DNA of 6,194 bases from a bacterium (GCA_030619985.1 JAUXAI010000063.1:1-6194); one strand, 5' to 3'; shown: positions 1-5,818, counted from the first letter of the stretch. A program made the numbers and translations. The notes: a model not told the origin generated them from the letters alone.

Positions 1-1644
1 TGCTCCACCAGGCACCATGGGAAAGACATTCTCCTCTGGATCGATGATAAAATCTAAGACTACTGGTTTATTGATAGAGATTGCTTTCTTCAGGGCAGGA
101 AGAACATCCTCCTTCTTCTCCACTCTGATGCCCACTGCTCCGTAGGCCTCAGCTACTTTGACAAAGTCCGGATTTCCACTCAAATCAACGGCAGAGTATC
201 GCCTCTTATAGAAAAGTTCCTGCCACTGTCTGACCAGACCCAAATAGCCATTATCCAAAATGGCCACCTTTACTGGTATCTTATTATGAACACAGGTAGC
301 CAGTTCCTGAATGTTCATCTGGAAGGAGCCATCACCAGCGATATCGAAGACGATTTTATTTGGACAACCCACTTTGGCCCCGATGCTCGCGGGAAAGCCA
401 TAGCCCATGGTGCCCAGGCCACCCGAGGATAAGAAGGTCCTGGGCTTGGTATACTGATAGTACTGGGCAGCCCACATCTGGTTCTGACCCACCTCAGTAG
501 CGATAATGGCCTCACCCTTAGTCACCTCATAGATCTTTTCTACAACATACTGGGGCTTCAGCTTACCGCCCTTTTTATAGGTCAAGGGATGGTTCTTCTT
601 CCACTGCCCAATCTGCTTCAACCAAGCAGATATCTTGGGCTTAGTAACTATCTTATTGAGTTCCCTTAAGACATTCTTCACATCCCCCACAATGGGAATA
701 TCTACCTGAACGTTTTTGCTTATGGCACTGGGATCGATATCGATGTGGATGATCTTTGCCTCAGGAGCAAACTTATCTAACCTTCCCGTAACCCGATCGT
801 CGAATCGAGCACCGATGGCGATGATGAGGTCAGAGTCCATGATGGCATAGTTGGCGTATTCTGTTCCGTGCATTCCCAGCATCCCTAAAGATAAGGGAGA
901 GTCTTCAGGAAAAGCGCCCAAAGCCATGAGGGTAGTGGCTACCGGAATATCTGTCTTCTTTACTAACTGGATGAGTTCCTTACTAGCCCCGGATAATATC
1001 ACTCCTCCTCCAGCATAGATGAGAGGCCTAGTGGCTCTTGATATCATCTGGGCGGCCTTCTTTATCTGTCCCGGATGACCAGAAAGTGTTGGCTTATATC
1101 CCCTAATCTCTGCTTCCTTGGGGAACTTGGCCTCCGTTTCCTGAATCTGAACATCCTTCGGTAGATCAATCAATACCGGGCCTGGTCTTCCTGTAGAAGC
1201 GATGTGGAAGGCTTCCTTCACCGTCCTTGCCAAGTCCTTGACATCCTTAACTAAGAAGTTATGTTTGGTGATGGGTCTGGTGATTCCCGTAACATCTGCC
1301 TCCTGAAAGGCATCATTTCCTACCAGATGAGTGGGAACCTGGCCGGTGATGGCTACCATGGGAATGGAGTCCATATGGGCGGTAGCGATGCCTGTGGTTA
1401 GGTTAGTTGCCCCTGGACCACTAGTTGCCATGCAGACCCCTACCTTGCCCGTTGCCCGAGCATAGCCATCTGCCATATGGGCTGCCCCCTGCTCATGCCT
1501 GGTGAGAATGAATCTAATAGGAGCATCATATAAGACATCGAATACCGGAAGGACGGCTCCTCCACAGATGCCGAATATGACCTCCACCTTCTCCTTTATG
1601 AGACTCTCGATTAAGATCTCTGCACCAGTCATCTTTTGGGCCAT
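1..1644 (-). CDS. ilvB: Acetolactate synthase (AHAS) large subunit, 3' end cut by window
   Basis: This ThDP- and FAD-dependent enzyme condenses two pyruvates to 2-acetolactate, or pyruvate with 2-ketobutyrate, the first common step of valine, leucine and isoleucine synthesis in the cytoplasm. 548 codons are present and the frame is still open at base 1. The last readable residues, PMVPGGA, match the family's extreme C-terminus, so probably only 10-20 residues are missing. Visible marks are: catalytic Glu51 in [10 protein letters not shown]; a pyrimidine-binding domain at about 1-170; a central domain with [10 protein letters not shown] (278-287), the RFDDR signature of anabolic FAD-type enzymes; and a ThDP/Mg site with GDGSF at 437-441 and Asp464-Asn465 before GYLGLVRQW. 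Start: ATG at 1644 with AGGAGG 5 nt upstream. It lies 2 nt after ilvD, so the two are cotranscribed and perhaps translationally coupled. Oddity: the usual GYPGG near residue 27 reads GICGG. The small subunit is not in the window. Confidence 0.96.
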   Translation of the reverse strand, partial: MAQKMTGAEILIESLIKEKVEVIFGICGGAVLPVFDVLYDAPIRFILTRHEQGAAHMADGYARATGKVGVCMATSGPGATNLTTGIATAHMDSIPMVAITGQVPTHLVGNDAFQEADVTGITRPITKHNFLVKDVKDLARTVKEAFHIASTGRPGPVLIDLPKDVQIQETEAKFPKEAEIRGYKPTLSGHPGQIKKAAQMISRATRPLIYAGGGVILSGASKELIQLVKKTDIPVATTLMALGAFPEDSPLSLGMLGMHGTEYANYAIMDSDLIIAIGARFDDRVTGRLDKFAPEAKIIHIDIDPSAISKNVQVDIPIVGDVKNVLRELNKIVTKPKISAWLKQIGQWKKNHPLTYKKGGKLKPQYVVEKIYEVTKGEAIIATEVGQNQMWAAQYYQYTKPRTFLSSGGLGTMGYGFPASIGAKVGCPNKIVFDIAGDGSFQMNIQELATCVHNKIPVKVAILDNGYLGLVRQWQELFYKRRYSAVDLSGNPDFVKVAEAYGAVGIRVEKKEDVLPALKKAISINKPVVLDFIIDPEENVFPMVPGGA

Positions 1645-1646
1645 TA

Positions 1647-3308
1647 TTACCTCCTCAATATGGCTCCCTTATCCGCTGAACTGACCATCCGGGCATACCT
1701 GGCTAAGTAGCCCTTCTTAATCTTGGGCTTCGGAGCCTTCCACTTAGAAAGTCTTTCCTCTATCTCTTTCTCACTCAATTCTATATCTATTTTCTTATTA
1801 GAAATATCAATACGTATAATATCTCCATCTTTGACTATGGCTATCGGCCCTCCTTTAGCTGCCTCTGGTGAGATATGGCCGATGCATGGACCCCGCGTTC
1901 CTCCAGAGAACCTCCCATCTGTAATGAGAGCCACATCCTTCTCCAATTCCATACCACAGACAGTAGAGGTAGGAGTGAGCATCTCCCTCATCCCCGGACC
2001 TCCTTTGGGACCCTCATACCTTATGATGATTACCTCGCCCTTCTTTATCCTTCCTCCCAAGATGGCCTCCACCGCTTCTTCTTCAGAGTCAAAGACCCTC
2101 GCCGGACCTTTATGCTTGAGCATCTCCTTCGAGACTGCCACCTGCTTCACCACCCCACCATCCGGGGCAAGGTTTCCTCTAAGAATTGCGATTCCTCCCT
2201 CTTTATGGAGAGGACTTTTAAGGGACCGAATAACCTCTTTTCTCTTTATTTCTACACCCTTAATATTCTCTCCCATTTTCTTGCCGGCAACTGTTAACTC
2301 ATCGAGGCTCAAAAGATCTTTTTCTGCTAATTCATTCATCAGTGCTGGGATCCCTCCCGCCTCATCCAGATCCTGCATATGATACTTCCCAGAAGGGGCA
2401 ATATCGCATAGGTGGGGAGTACGAGCACTGATTTCATCGAAGAGTTCTAGATCTAATTCTATTCCTGCCTCATGGGCAATGGCCGGAAGGTGTAAGACAG
2501 TATTCGAGGAGCAGCCCAGGGCCATATCAACAGTAATAGCATTCTCAAAGGCTTCCTTGGTCATTATCTGCAGGGGTTTGATATCTTTTTTAACCAATTC
2601 CATAATTTGCTTTCCAGCAAGTCTTGCTAATTCTTTTCTCTTATTCGAGACAGCCAGAATGGTCCCATTTCCGGGAAGGGCCATCCCTAAAGCCTCAGAG
2701 AGACAGTTCATAGAATTGGCGGTAAAAATTCCCGCACAGCATCCCTCTCCTGGACAGGCAACATCCTCTAACTCTTTCAGTTCCTCTTCGGTCATCTTGC
2801 CAATAGCCACCTTTCCCACTCCCTCAAAGACATTGATGAGATCCACATCCTCTCCCTTATACTTACCAGTAAGCATCGGCCCACCGGAAATAATAATTGC
2901 TGGAATATTTAATCGGGCAGCGGCCATGAGCATCCCAGGGGTGATCTTATCGCAGTTAGTAAGTAGGGCTAATCCATCGAAAGGATGAGCGATGGCCATG
3001 CTCTCCACAGAATCAGCGATGAGTTCCCGAGAGGCTAAGGAATATTTCATCCCCGGATGGTTCATGGCAATACCATCGCAGATCCCGATGATCCCGAACT
3101 CAATGGGTGTTCCCCCGGCCTCTCTTATTCCTTTCTTTATTTCCTTCGCCAACTTATCAAGATGGATGTGACCAGGAACAATCTCATTCGCTGCATTAGC
3201 GATACCGATAATGGGCTTGGCGATATCCTCATCCTTCAAGCCCATAGCCTTCATGAGGGATCTATGGGGCGCCTTTTCATACCCCTTCTTCATAATATCG
3301 CTTCTCAT
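1647..3308 (-). CDS. ilvD: Dihydroxyacid dehydratase
   Basis: It converts 2,3-dihydroxy-isovalerate or 2,3-dihydroxy-3-methylvalerate to the 2-keto acids, the third common step of valine and isoleucine synthesis. It is full length at 553 residues, starting MRSDIMKKG as is usual for the family. ATG at 3308 has GGGAG 7 nt upstream. Conserved marks are: [17 protein letters not shown] at 75-91 with the metal-binding Asp78; NCDKITPGM at 118-126 with cluster ligand Cys119 and Lys121; the CPGEG block at 185-189 (Cys185) running into [19 protein letters not shown] at 430-440; and GRFSGGTRG at 465-473 with the active-site Ser468. The first cysteine of plant and mycobacterial [2Fe-2S] enzymes is Gly46 here (EIVPGHIHL). 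E. coli IlvD, a [4Fe-4S] enzyme, has the same PGH pattern, so an oxygen-labile [4Fe-4S] cluster is the likelier reading. Extra cysteines stand at 191 (GCCAG) and 266 (GCSSN). It is the first gene after a strong promoter at 3338-3366. Confidence 0.97.
   Translation of the reverse strand: MRSDIMKKGYEKAPHRSLMKAMGLKDEDIAKPIIGIANAANEIVPGHIHLDKLAKEIKKGIREAGGTPIEFGIIGICDGIAMNHPGMKYSLASRELIADSVESMAIAHPFDGLALLTNCDKITPGMLMAAARLNIPAIIISGGPMLTGKYKGEDVDLINVFEGVGKVAIGKMTEEELKELEDVACPGEGCCAGIFTANSMNCLSEALGMALPGNGTILAVSNKRKELARLAGKQIMELVKKDIKPLQIMTKEAFENAITVDMALGCSSNTVLHLPAIAHEAGIELDLELFDEISARTPHLCDIAPSGKYHMQDLDEAGGIPALMNELAEKDLLSLDELTVAGKKMGENIKGVEIKRKEVIRSLKSPLHKEGGIAILRGNLAPDGGVVKQVAVSKEMLKHKGPARVFDSEEEAVEAILGGRIKKGEVIIIRYEGPKGGPGMREMLTPTSTVCGMELEKDVALITDGRFSGGTRGPCIGHISPEAAKGGPIAIVKDGDIIRIDISNKKIDIELSEKEIEERLSKWKAPKPKIKKGYLARYARMVSSADKGAILRR
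1650..1655 (-). promoter_or_regulatory. ilvB ribosome binding site inside the ilvD 3' end
   Basis: AGGAGG is a full Shine-Dalgarno core placed 5 nt before the ilvB ATG at 1644. The same six bases are the last two sense codons (Arg-Arg) of ilvD, directly before its TAA stop. Ribosomes terminating on ilvD therefore sit on the ilvB initiation site, which suggests coupled translation of the two enzymes; the coupling is inferred from position only. Confidence 0.85.
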
Positions 3309-3315
3309 CTTCCAA

Positions 3316-3320
3316 CTCCC
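3316..3320 (-). promoter_or_regulatory. ilvD ribosome binding site
   Basis: GGGAG lies 7 nt upstream of the ilvD ATG at 3308. It supports that start, as does the N-terminus MRSDIMKKG, which fits the family. The site falls within a very short predicted leader of about 23 nt. Confidence 0.7.
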
Positions 3321-3337
3321 AATTAGGGTAATTATTA

Positions 3338-3366
3338 AGTATATCCTATAAATTCTATCCTGTCAA
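3338..3366 (-). promoter_or_regulatory. sigma70-type promoter of ilvDB
   Basis: On the minus strand there is a perfect -35 box TTGACA (3361-3366), a spacer of exactly 17 bp (3344-3360) and a -10 box TATACT (3338-3343, five of six consensus bases). Transcription should start near 3331, leaving a leader of roughly 23 nt before the ilvD ATG. That is too short for a T-box or a leader-peptide attenuator, so any control of this promoter would have to act at initiation. AGGATA occurs twice, once just after the -35 box and once just before and into the -10 box, 14 bp apart; this could be an operator but may be chance. The promoter separates ilvDB from the tsaE-tsaB-rimI group. Confidence 0.85.
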
Positions 3367-3398
3367 ATCTTATTAAATTGATTCCTGAAAAAGGATGC

Positions 3399-3470
3399 AA
3401 ACGGATTATGACAGATGCAGACGGAAACTCCTTCGAAGGTTTATCCGTTTGAATCTGCTTAAATCTGTCT
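3399..3470. repeat. Imperfect inverted repeat around a CCTTCGAAGG palindrome
   Basis: The left arm (3399-3425) and right arm (3444-3470) are reverse complements at 19 of 27 positions. The centre holds the perfect 10 bp palindrome CCTTCGAAGG (3430-3439). As RNA it could fold into a long imperfect hairpin between rimI and the ilvD promoter. It has no clean GC stem followed directly by a U tract, so I do not call it an intrinsic terminator, although a role in ending rimI transcription or protecting its 3' end is possible. Confidence 0.7.
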
Positions 3471-3480
3471 GAATCTGTGA
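3441..3480. repeat. 10-nt degenerate tandem array, 4 units
   Basis: Four consecutive 10-nt units on the plus strand each carry an ATCTG or ATCCG core (ttatccgttt, gaatctgctt and two more). The same core reads on the other strand in about three units across 3398-3427, so the array is present in both orientations around the palindrome at 3430-3439. The right array ends 4 nt before the rimI stop codon complement at 3485. The core matches that of the array at 5301-5342. Confidence 0.8.
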
Positions 3481-3484
3481 CTTT

Positions 3485-3943
3485 TTAGAGACCTCCCAAA
3501 TTTTTATTCCACATTATTAAAGCATCCTCACCTGTATCGTTATAATATCCCTTTTGGATGCCCCCTACTTCGAAGCCGAACTTCTTATATAAATTTTGGG
3601 CTGCTAAGTTAGAAGGCCTTACTTCTAAAGTGGCCCTCTTTGCCCCTTTTGATACCGCTAATTTTAGAAGAAACCTTATGAGCCTCTCCCCAATCTTCTT
3701 TTTCCTATATTCTGGATGAACGGCAAGGTTTGTAATATGTGCCTCATCAAATATCAACCAGAATCCAGCATAGCCTACCACCCTGCCCTCACTCTTGGCA
3801 ACCAGAAAGCAAGAAGAATCCCTCTCTTTCAGTTCTGTCAAAAAGGCCTCTCCCGACCAAGGAGAAGGGAAGGAGGCCCTCTCAATCTCCAGGATCTCAT
3901 CGATATCCTCTCTCTTCATATCCTCAATAGTAATGGGAACCAA
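3485..3943 (-). CDS. rimI: Ribosomal protein S18 alanine N-acetyltransferase, GNAT family
   Basis: A GNAT-fold enzyme expected to transfer acetyl from acetyl-CoA to the N-terminal alanine of ribosomal protein S18. I choose the TTG at 3943: GGAGAAGG stands upstream with 6 nt between GGAG and TTG, the product (152 residues) is close to E. coli RimI (148), and VPITIEDMKREDIDEILEIE matches the usual N-terminus. An ATG at 3988 would add 15 residues, lacks a good ribosome site and reads through repeat-like DNA. Visible marks are: RASFPSPWS (22-30); the ITNLAVHPEYR acetyl-CoA strand (70-80); catalytic Glu107 in LEVRPSN; Tyr119 in LYKKFGF, the general acid, 12 residues on as in Salmonella Glu103/Tyr115; and YYNDTGEDALIM (133-144). 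Oddity: the RxxGxG pyrophosphate loop reads RKKKIG, with Lys83 for the first glycine. It follows tsaB after 186 bp of repeats. Some family members act on other N-termini, so S18 specificity is inferred. Confidence 0.9.
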   Translation of the reverse strand: MVPITIEDMKREDIDEILEIERASFPSPWSGEAFLTELKERDSSCFLVAKSEGRVVGYAGFWLIFDEAHITNLAVHPEYRKKKIGERLIRFLLKLAVSKGAKRATLEVRPSNLAAQNLYKKFGFEVGGIQKGYYNDTGEDALIMWNKNLGGL

Positions 3944-3945
3944 AA

Positions 3946-3953
3946 CCTTCTCC
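3946..3953 (-). promoter_or_regulatory. Ribosome binding site that sets a TTG start for rimI
   Basis: GGAGAAGG precedes TTG at 3943, with 6 nt between GGAG and the codon. The next in-frame upstream ATG (3988) has only CACCTCTTCC-type sequence before it, with no purine-rich site. This decides the start in favour of TTG. Confidence 0.65.
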
Positions 3954-3967
3954 AAAAAAAGAAACCT

Positions 3968-3981
3968 GCTACAAGCTGCAA
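3968..3981. repeat. 7-nt tandem repeat, 2 units
   Basis: Two 7-nt units, gctacaa and gctgcaa, are followed by a decayed gcccca. The repeat lies just upstream of the chosen rimI start and would be translated (GLAACSR) only if the ATG at 3988 were used. It is a small member of the short-array class filling this gap. Confidence 0.5.
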
Positions 3982-4005
3982 GCCCCATATTTAGGAAGAG
4001 GTGAA

Positions 4006-4053
4006 GCGGTGTATTTCTGTATCGGCGTATCGGTGTAACGGTGTATCGGTGTC
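4006..4053. repeat. 8-nt degenerate tandem array, 6 units
   Basis: Six consecutive octamers on the plus strand have consensus tcggtgta: two intact or single-change copies flank further variants such as acggtgta and tcggcgta, and the outer units are more decayed (tttctgta). It lies in the 186 bp gap between tsaB and rimI. No open frame of note crosses it, and no protein-binding site is recognised. Confidence 0.85.
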
Positions 4054-4061
4054 TTTCTCTT

Positions 4062-4101
4062 TTGCCCCGTTACTCCCTTACTCCCTTACCCCATCACTCC
4101 G
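4062..4101. repeat. Second 8-nt degenerate tandem array, 5 units
   Basis: Five octamers on the plus strand have consensus ttactccc: two exact adjacent copies at 4070-4085, with variants ttgccccg, ttacccca and tcactccg around them. The unit sequence is unrelated to the array that ends 9 nt to its left, but the unit length is the same. It lies 28 nt beyond the tsaB stop. Confidence 0.85.
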
Positions 4102-4129
4102 TTTCGACATTCCTGGGGCCTGTAGCCCT

Positions 4130-4807
4130 TTATCTCTCAACTGGTGCTCGAACATAGATTGGTTTTAAAGTCGAAAGTTCGCTCTTTTTCTTTCCCCTCA
4201 ATTTCCTTAATCCCAATTCAGCAATGGATGAAGCGCTCGGTAGTCTCCTCGCCTTAGGGGCAAAGACCGCTTTCTTTCCTAACTTCTTCTTAATTAAATC
4301 CCCATAGACCTCAATCCCATCCCCCAAAAAAATCGCCCTTGACCCTTGACCCTTAACCCTTAACGCTATCTTCTTTAATAACTCGTTCGGCTCACAAGCC
4401 ATATGCTTAGTAAGTCTCTTCCTATTCCTATATAAAGCACAATAGACCTCTCCCTTCCGCGCATCCAGAATGGGACAGATTAAATCCTTACAATGGAAGA
4501 GATTAAAGGCCAATCCATCCAGGGTTGGTATTCCAACAATAGGGATATTTAGTCCTTGAGCCAATCCCTTGGCAGTAGCAATCCCGATACGAAGACCAGT
4601 AAAGGAACCCGGCCCCAGAGAGACAGCGATTCCATCCAAATCTTTAAGAGTTAAGGAGGCATCCTTTAATATCCTATCTATAGCAGGCATTAATCTTGAG
4701 GTATGGGTTTCCCTTAGGTTTAGAGTATACTCTGCAATCAGTCTCTCCTCATCCATCAGAGCAACAGAGCCAGTCATGGTTGAGGTTTCAATTCCCAAAA
4801 TCCTCAT
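4130..4807 (-). CDS. tsaB: tRNA t6A37 threonylcarbamoyltransferase complex subunit TsaB
   Basis: TsaB is the non-catalytic ASKHA-fold partner of TsaD; with TsaE they transfer threonylcarbamoyl to A37 of ANN-reading tRNAs in the cytoplasm. From the ATG at 4807 the product is 225 residues (E. coli TsaB, 231). This ATG gives the typical MRILGIETST N-terminus and has AGGGA 5 nt upstream. An in-frame TTG at 4822 lies in repeat DNA and has no ribosome site. Marks (ATG numbering): MRILGIETST (1-10), VSLGPGSFTGLRIGIATAKG (62-81), PILDARKGEVY (112-122), FLGDG (160-164) and the C-terminal LKPIYVRAP (214-222). tsaD is not in the window. Oddity: residues about 149-157 (LRVKGQGSR) are encoded by a 7-nt tandem array, making a basic, glycine-containing insert between a helix (ELLKKI) and the FLGDG strand. 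The gene follows tsaE after 19 bp. Confidence 0.94.
   Translation of the reverse strand: MRILGIETSTMTGSVALMDEERLIAEYTLNLRETHTSRLMPAIDRILKDASLTLKDLDGIAVSLGPGSFTGLRIGIATAKGLAQGLNIPIVGIPTLDGLAFNLFHCKDLICPILDARKGEVYCALYRNRKRLTKHMACEPNELLKKIALRVKGQGSRAIFLGDGIEVYGDLIKKKLGKKAVFAPKARRLPSASSIAELGLRKLRGKKKSELSTLKPIYVRAPVER
4336..4363. repeat. 7-nt tandem array inside the tsaB coding region, 4 units
   Basis: Two copies of cccttga are followed directly by two of cccttaa on the plus strand, four perfect 7-nt periods in 28 bp. On the coding strand it reads in frame as LRVKGQGSR of TsaB, with no stop. Because 7 is not a multiple of 3, each copy is read in a different frame, so adding or losing a single unit would break the gene. 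Confidence 0.9.
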
Positions 4808-4814
4808 ATTTGTC

Positions 4815-4846
4815 CCTATCAACTTATCAACGTATCAACTTATCAA
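4815..4846. repeat. 8-nt tandem array across the tsaE stop and tsaB leader, 4 units
   Basis: On the coding strand, four octamers with the shared core TTGATA (TTGATAAG, TTGATACG, TTGATAAG, TTGATAGG) run through the last codons of tsaE, its TGA stop and 17 of the 19 bp gap's neighbourhood up to 7 nt before the tsaB ATG. The final unit supplies part of the AGGGA that serves as the weak tsaB ribosome site. The array therefore sets both the TsaE C-terminus and the spacing to tsaB. Confidence 0.85.
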
Positions 4847-5285
4847 TTATATCTCGGTAATGCTTTCCTTTTGGAATAAACTCTATTCTTCTTCTATTCT
4901 CGTCGATAATTTCCAGATTTATGATTAGGACTTCTTCTGGCAAGAGTCTTCTTACCTTCTTCGCCCACTCAATGATAGTCACTCCTTCTCCATAGAAGTA
5001 TTCTTCGTAGCCCAGATCATAGACCTCTTTAAGATTATCTATTCGATAAAGGTCAATGTGATAGAGGGGCATTCTTCCCTTATGCTCTTTAATCAGAGTG
5101 AAGGAAGGACTGGTTACATAATTTTTCTTCTTCACTCCCAAGCCTTTTGCCAAACCCTGGGTCAGAGTGGTCTTCCCACTCCCCAACTTCCCAATTAGAG
5201 CAACAACATCTCCCGGTCGAAGTAATTTACCTATCTTCTTTCCCAGTCTTATTGTCTCTTTTGCGCTCTTCGTCTCTACAATCAT
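4827..5285 (-). CDS. tsaE: tRNA t6A37 biosynthesis ATPase TsaE
   Basis: A P-loop ATPase that supports the TsaB-TsaD complex during synthesis of t6A37. The 152-residue length is normal. Visible marks are: an N-terminal SAKETIRLGKKIGKLLRPGDVVALIG that fits the family; a Walker A loop GKLGSGKTT (32-40) with Lys38; the conserved TSPSFTL (58-64); HIDLYR (76-81) with Asp78, the metal-binding acidic position; and IIEWA (104-108). Start: ATG at 5285, only AGAAG and a weak GGGA upstream, but the N-terminus agrees with the family. The C-terminus (IIDKLIR) is encoded by the 8-nt array at 4815-4846, so the last residues are probably not ancestral. It lies 55 bp after the CBS gene and 19 bp before tsaB, consistent with one transcript. 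Confidence 0.95.
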   Translation of the reverse strand: MIVETKSAKETIRLGKKIGKLLRPGDVVALIGKLGSGKTTLTQGLAKGLGVKKKNYVTSPSFTLIKEHKGRMPLYHIDLYRIDNLKEVYDLGYEEYFYGEGVTIIEWAKKVRRLLPEEVLIINLEIIDENRRRIEFIPKGKHYRDIIDKLIR

Positions 5286-5300
5286 CTTCTGTATCCCGCT

Positions 5301-5342
5301 ATCTGCGGTAATCTGCGTTTTGATCTGCGGTCATCTGCGTTT
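5301..5342. repeat. 10-12-nt tandem array, 4 units
   Basis: Four units on the plus strand begin ATCTGCG, with lengths 10, 12, 10 and 10 nt, alternating between ggta/ggtc and gttt tails. A possible decayed fifth unit (gtatcccgct) sits at 5291-5300. The array fills nearly all of the 55 bp gap between the CBS gene and tsaE and touches the CBS stop codon (5341-5343). The ATCTG core is shared with the array at 3441-3480. Confidence 0.85.
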
Positions 5343-5802
5343 AGGCTTCTCCCTTAGCAATGGCCCTGACTACATCCGCCTTCCCTACAATGCCCACGAT
5401 CTTGTCCTTCTCCATAACAGGTAGAAGATACTTTCTCTCCGTGGACATTAAAGTTGCAATATCCTCGATATAGGTATCTGGTTTTATGGTGATTACCTCT
5501 TTGGTCATTACTTCGGAGACCTTTTGGCCTAAGACTTTACCCATTTCCTCTTCAAATCTCTTGGGGCTTTCTAAATAGATTACTCCTTCCAAAAGCTGGA
5601 CTACGGTAGGAATATGAACCTTCTTATCTCTAATGATTAAGTCTGCCTCAGTCACAATTCCTTTTAATTTATTGCTCTCATCCACCACTGGTGCTCCGCT
5701 TATCCTATGCTCTACGAGAAACTTTGCCACCTCCTTTACCGTCATATCCTCTTTTACTGTCAATACCTCTTTTGTCATAATGTCCTTCGCCTGCACAACC
5801 AT
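5341..5802 (-). CDS. Two-CBS-domain protein, function unknown
   Basis: A stand-alone soluble protein of 153 residues made of a Bateman pair. CBS1 spans about 1-60 (AKDIMTKEVLTVKEDMTVKEVAKFL, then ISGAPVVDESNKLKGIVTEADL). A linker with ESPKRFEEEMGKVLGQ covers about 78-93. CBS2 spans about 94-150 (VSEVMTKEVITIKPDTYIEDIATLM, then LLPVMEKDKIVGIVGKADVVRAI). Such pairs usually bind adenosine nucleotides (AMP, ADP, ATP, SAM) and sense energy state; which ligand and which partner cannot be read here. It has no signal peptide, membrane segment or attached catalytic domain. ATG at 5802 has an excellent GAGGAGGTGA site upstream. It stands between nnrD and tsaE, which suggests a housekeeping regulatory role, but no direct link to t6A or NADHX repair is shown. 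Confidence 0.92.
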   Translation of the reverse strand: MVVQAKDIMTKEVLTVKEDMTVKEVAKFLVEHRISGAPVVDESNKLKGIVTEADLIIRDKKVHIPTVVQLLEGVIYLESPKRFEEEMGKVLGQKVSEVMTKEVITIKPDTYIEDIATLMSTERKYLLPVMEKDKIVGIVGKADVVRAIAKGEA

Positions 5803-5809
5803 TATTTCA

Positions 5810-5816
5810 CCTCCTC
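5810..5816 (-). promoter_or_regulatory. Strong ribosome binding site of the CBS gene
   Basis: GAGGAGG stands 7 nt before the ATG at 5802 and continues into GTGA, a near-full match to the anti-Shine-Dalgarno sequence. It is much stronger than the sites of tsaE and tsaB downstream, so the CBS protein may be made in excess of them from a shared transcript. Confidence 0.75.
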
Positions 5817-5818
5817 TT

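Noticed and set aside
315-515. Minus-strand 66-codon frame inside ilvB
   Set aside because: It is in another frame of the same strand within conserved ThDP-domain codons of ilvB and shows no ribosome site or family resemblance.
1723-2382. Long plus-strand open frame (219 codons) opposite ilvD
   Set aside because: It lies wholly antisense to a well-conserved full-length IlvD, its protein is low-complexity Ser/Pro/Ile-rich and it resembles no family; it is a shadow of the ilvD codons. The same applies to plus-strand frames at 2479-2988 and 1875-2297.
3399-3470. Intrinsic terminator after rimI
   Set aside because: The hairpin arms match at only 19 of 27 positions, are not GC-rich and are not followed directly by a U tract; the nearest T run (about 3387-3392 on the minus strand) is several bases beyond the stem. 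Termination there remains possible but unsupported.
3309-3484. T-box riboswitch or leader-peptide attenuator for ilvD
   Set aside because: The promoter leaves only about 23 nt of leader, and the rest of the gap shows no T-box sequence, Ile/Val/Leu-rich small frame or terminator pair.
4006-4101. CRISPR array
   Set aside because: Units are 8 nt, directly adjacent and degenerate, with no spacers, no 24-40 nt repeats and no cas gene nearby.
4112-4130. GGGC/GCCC stem just after the tsaB stop
   Set aside because: The stem is only four base pairs and no T run follows it on the minus strand, so it is too weak to call as a terminator.
4808-4822. TTG at 4822 as the tsaB start
   Set aside because: It adds MIGTN before the canonical MRILGIETST, lies in repeat DNA and has no ribosome site; the ATG at 4807 has AGGGA at 5 nt.
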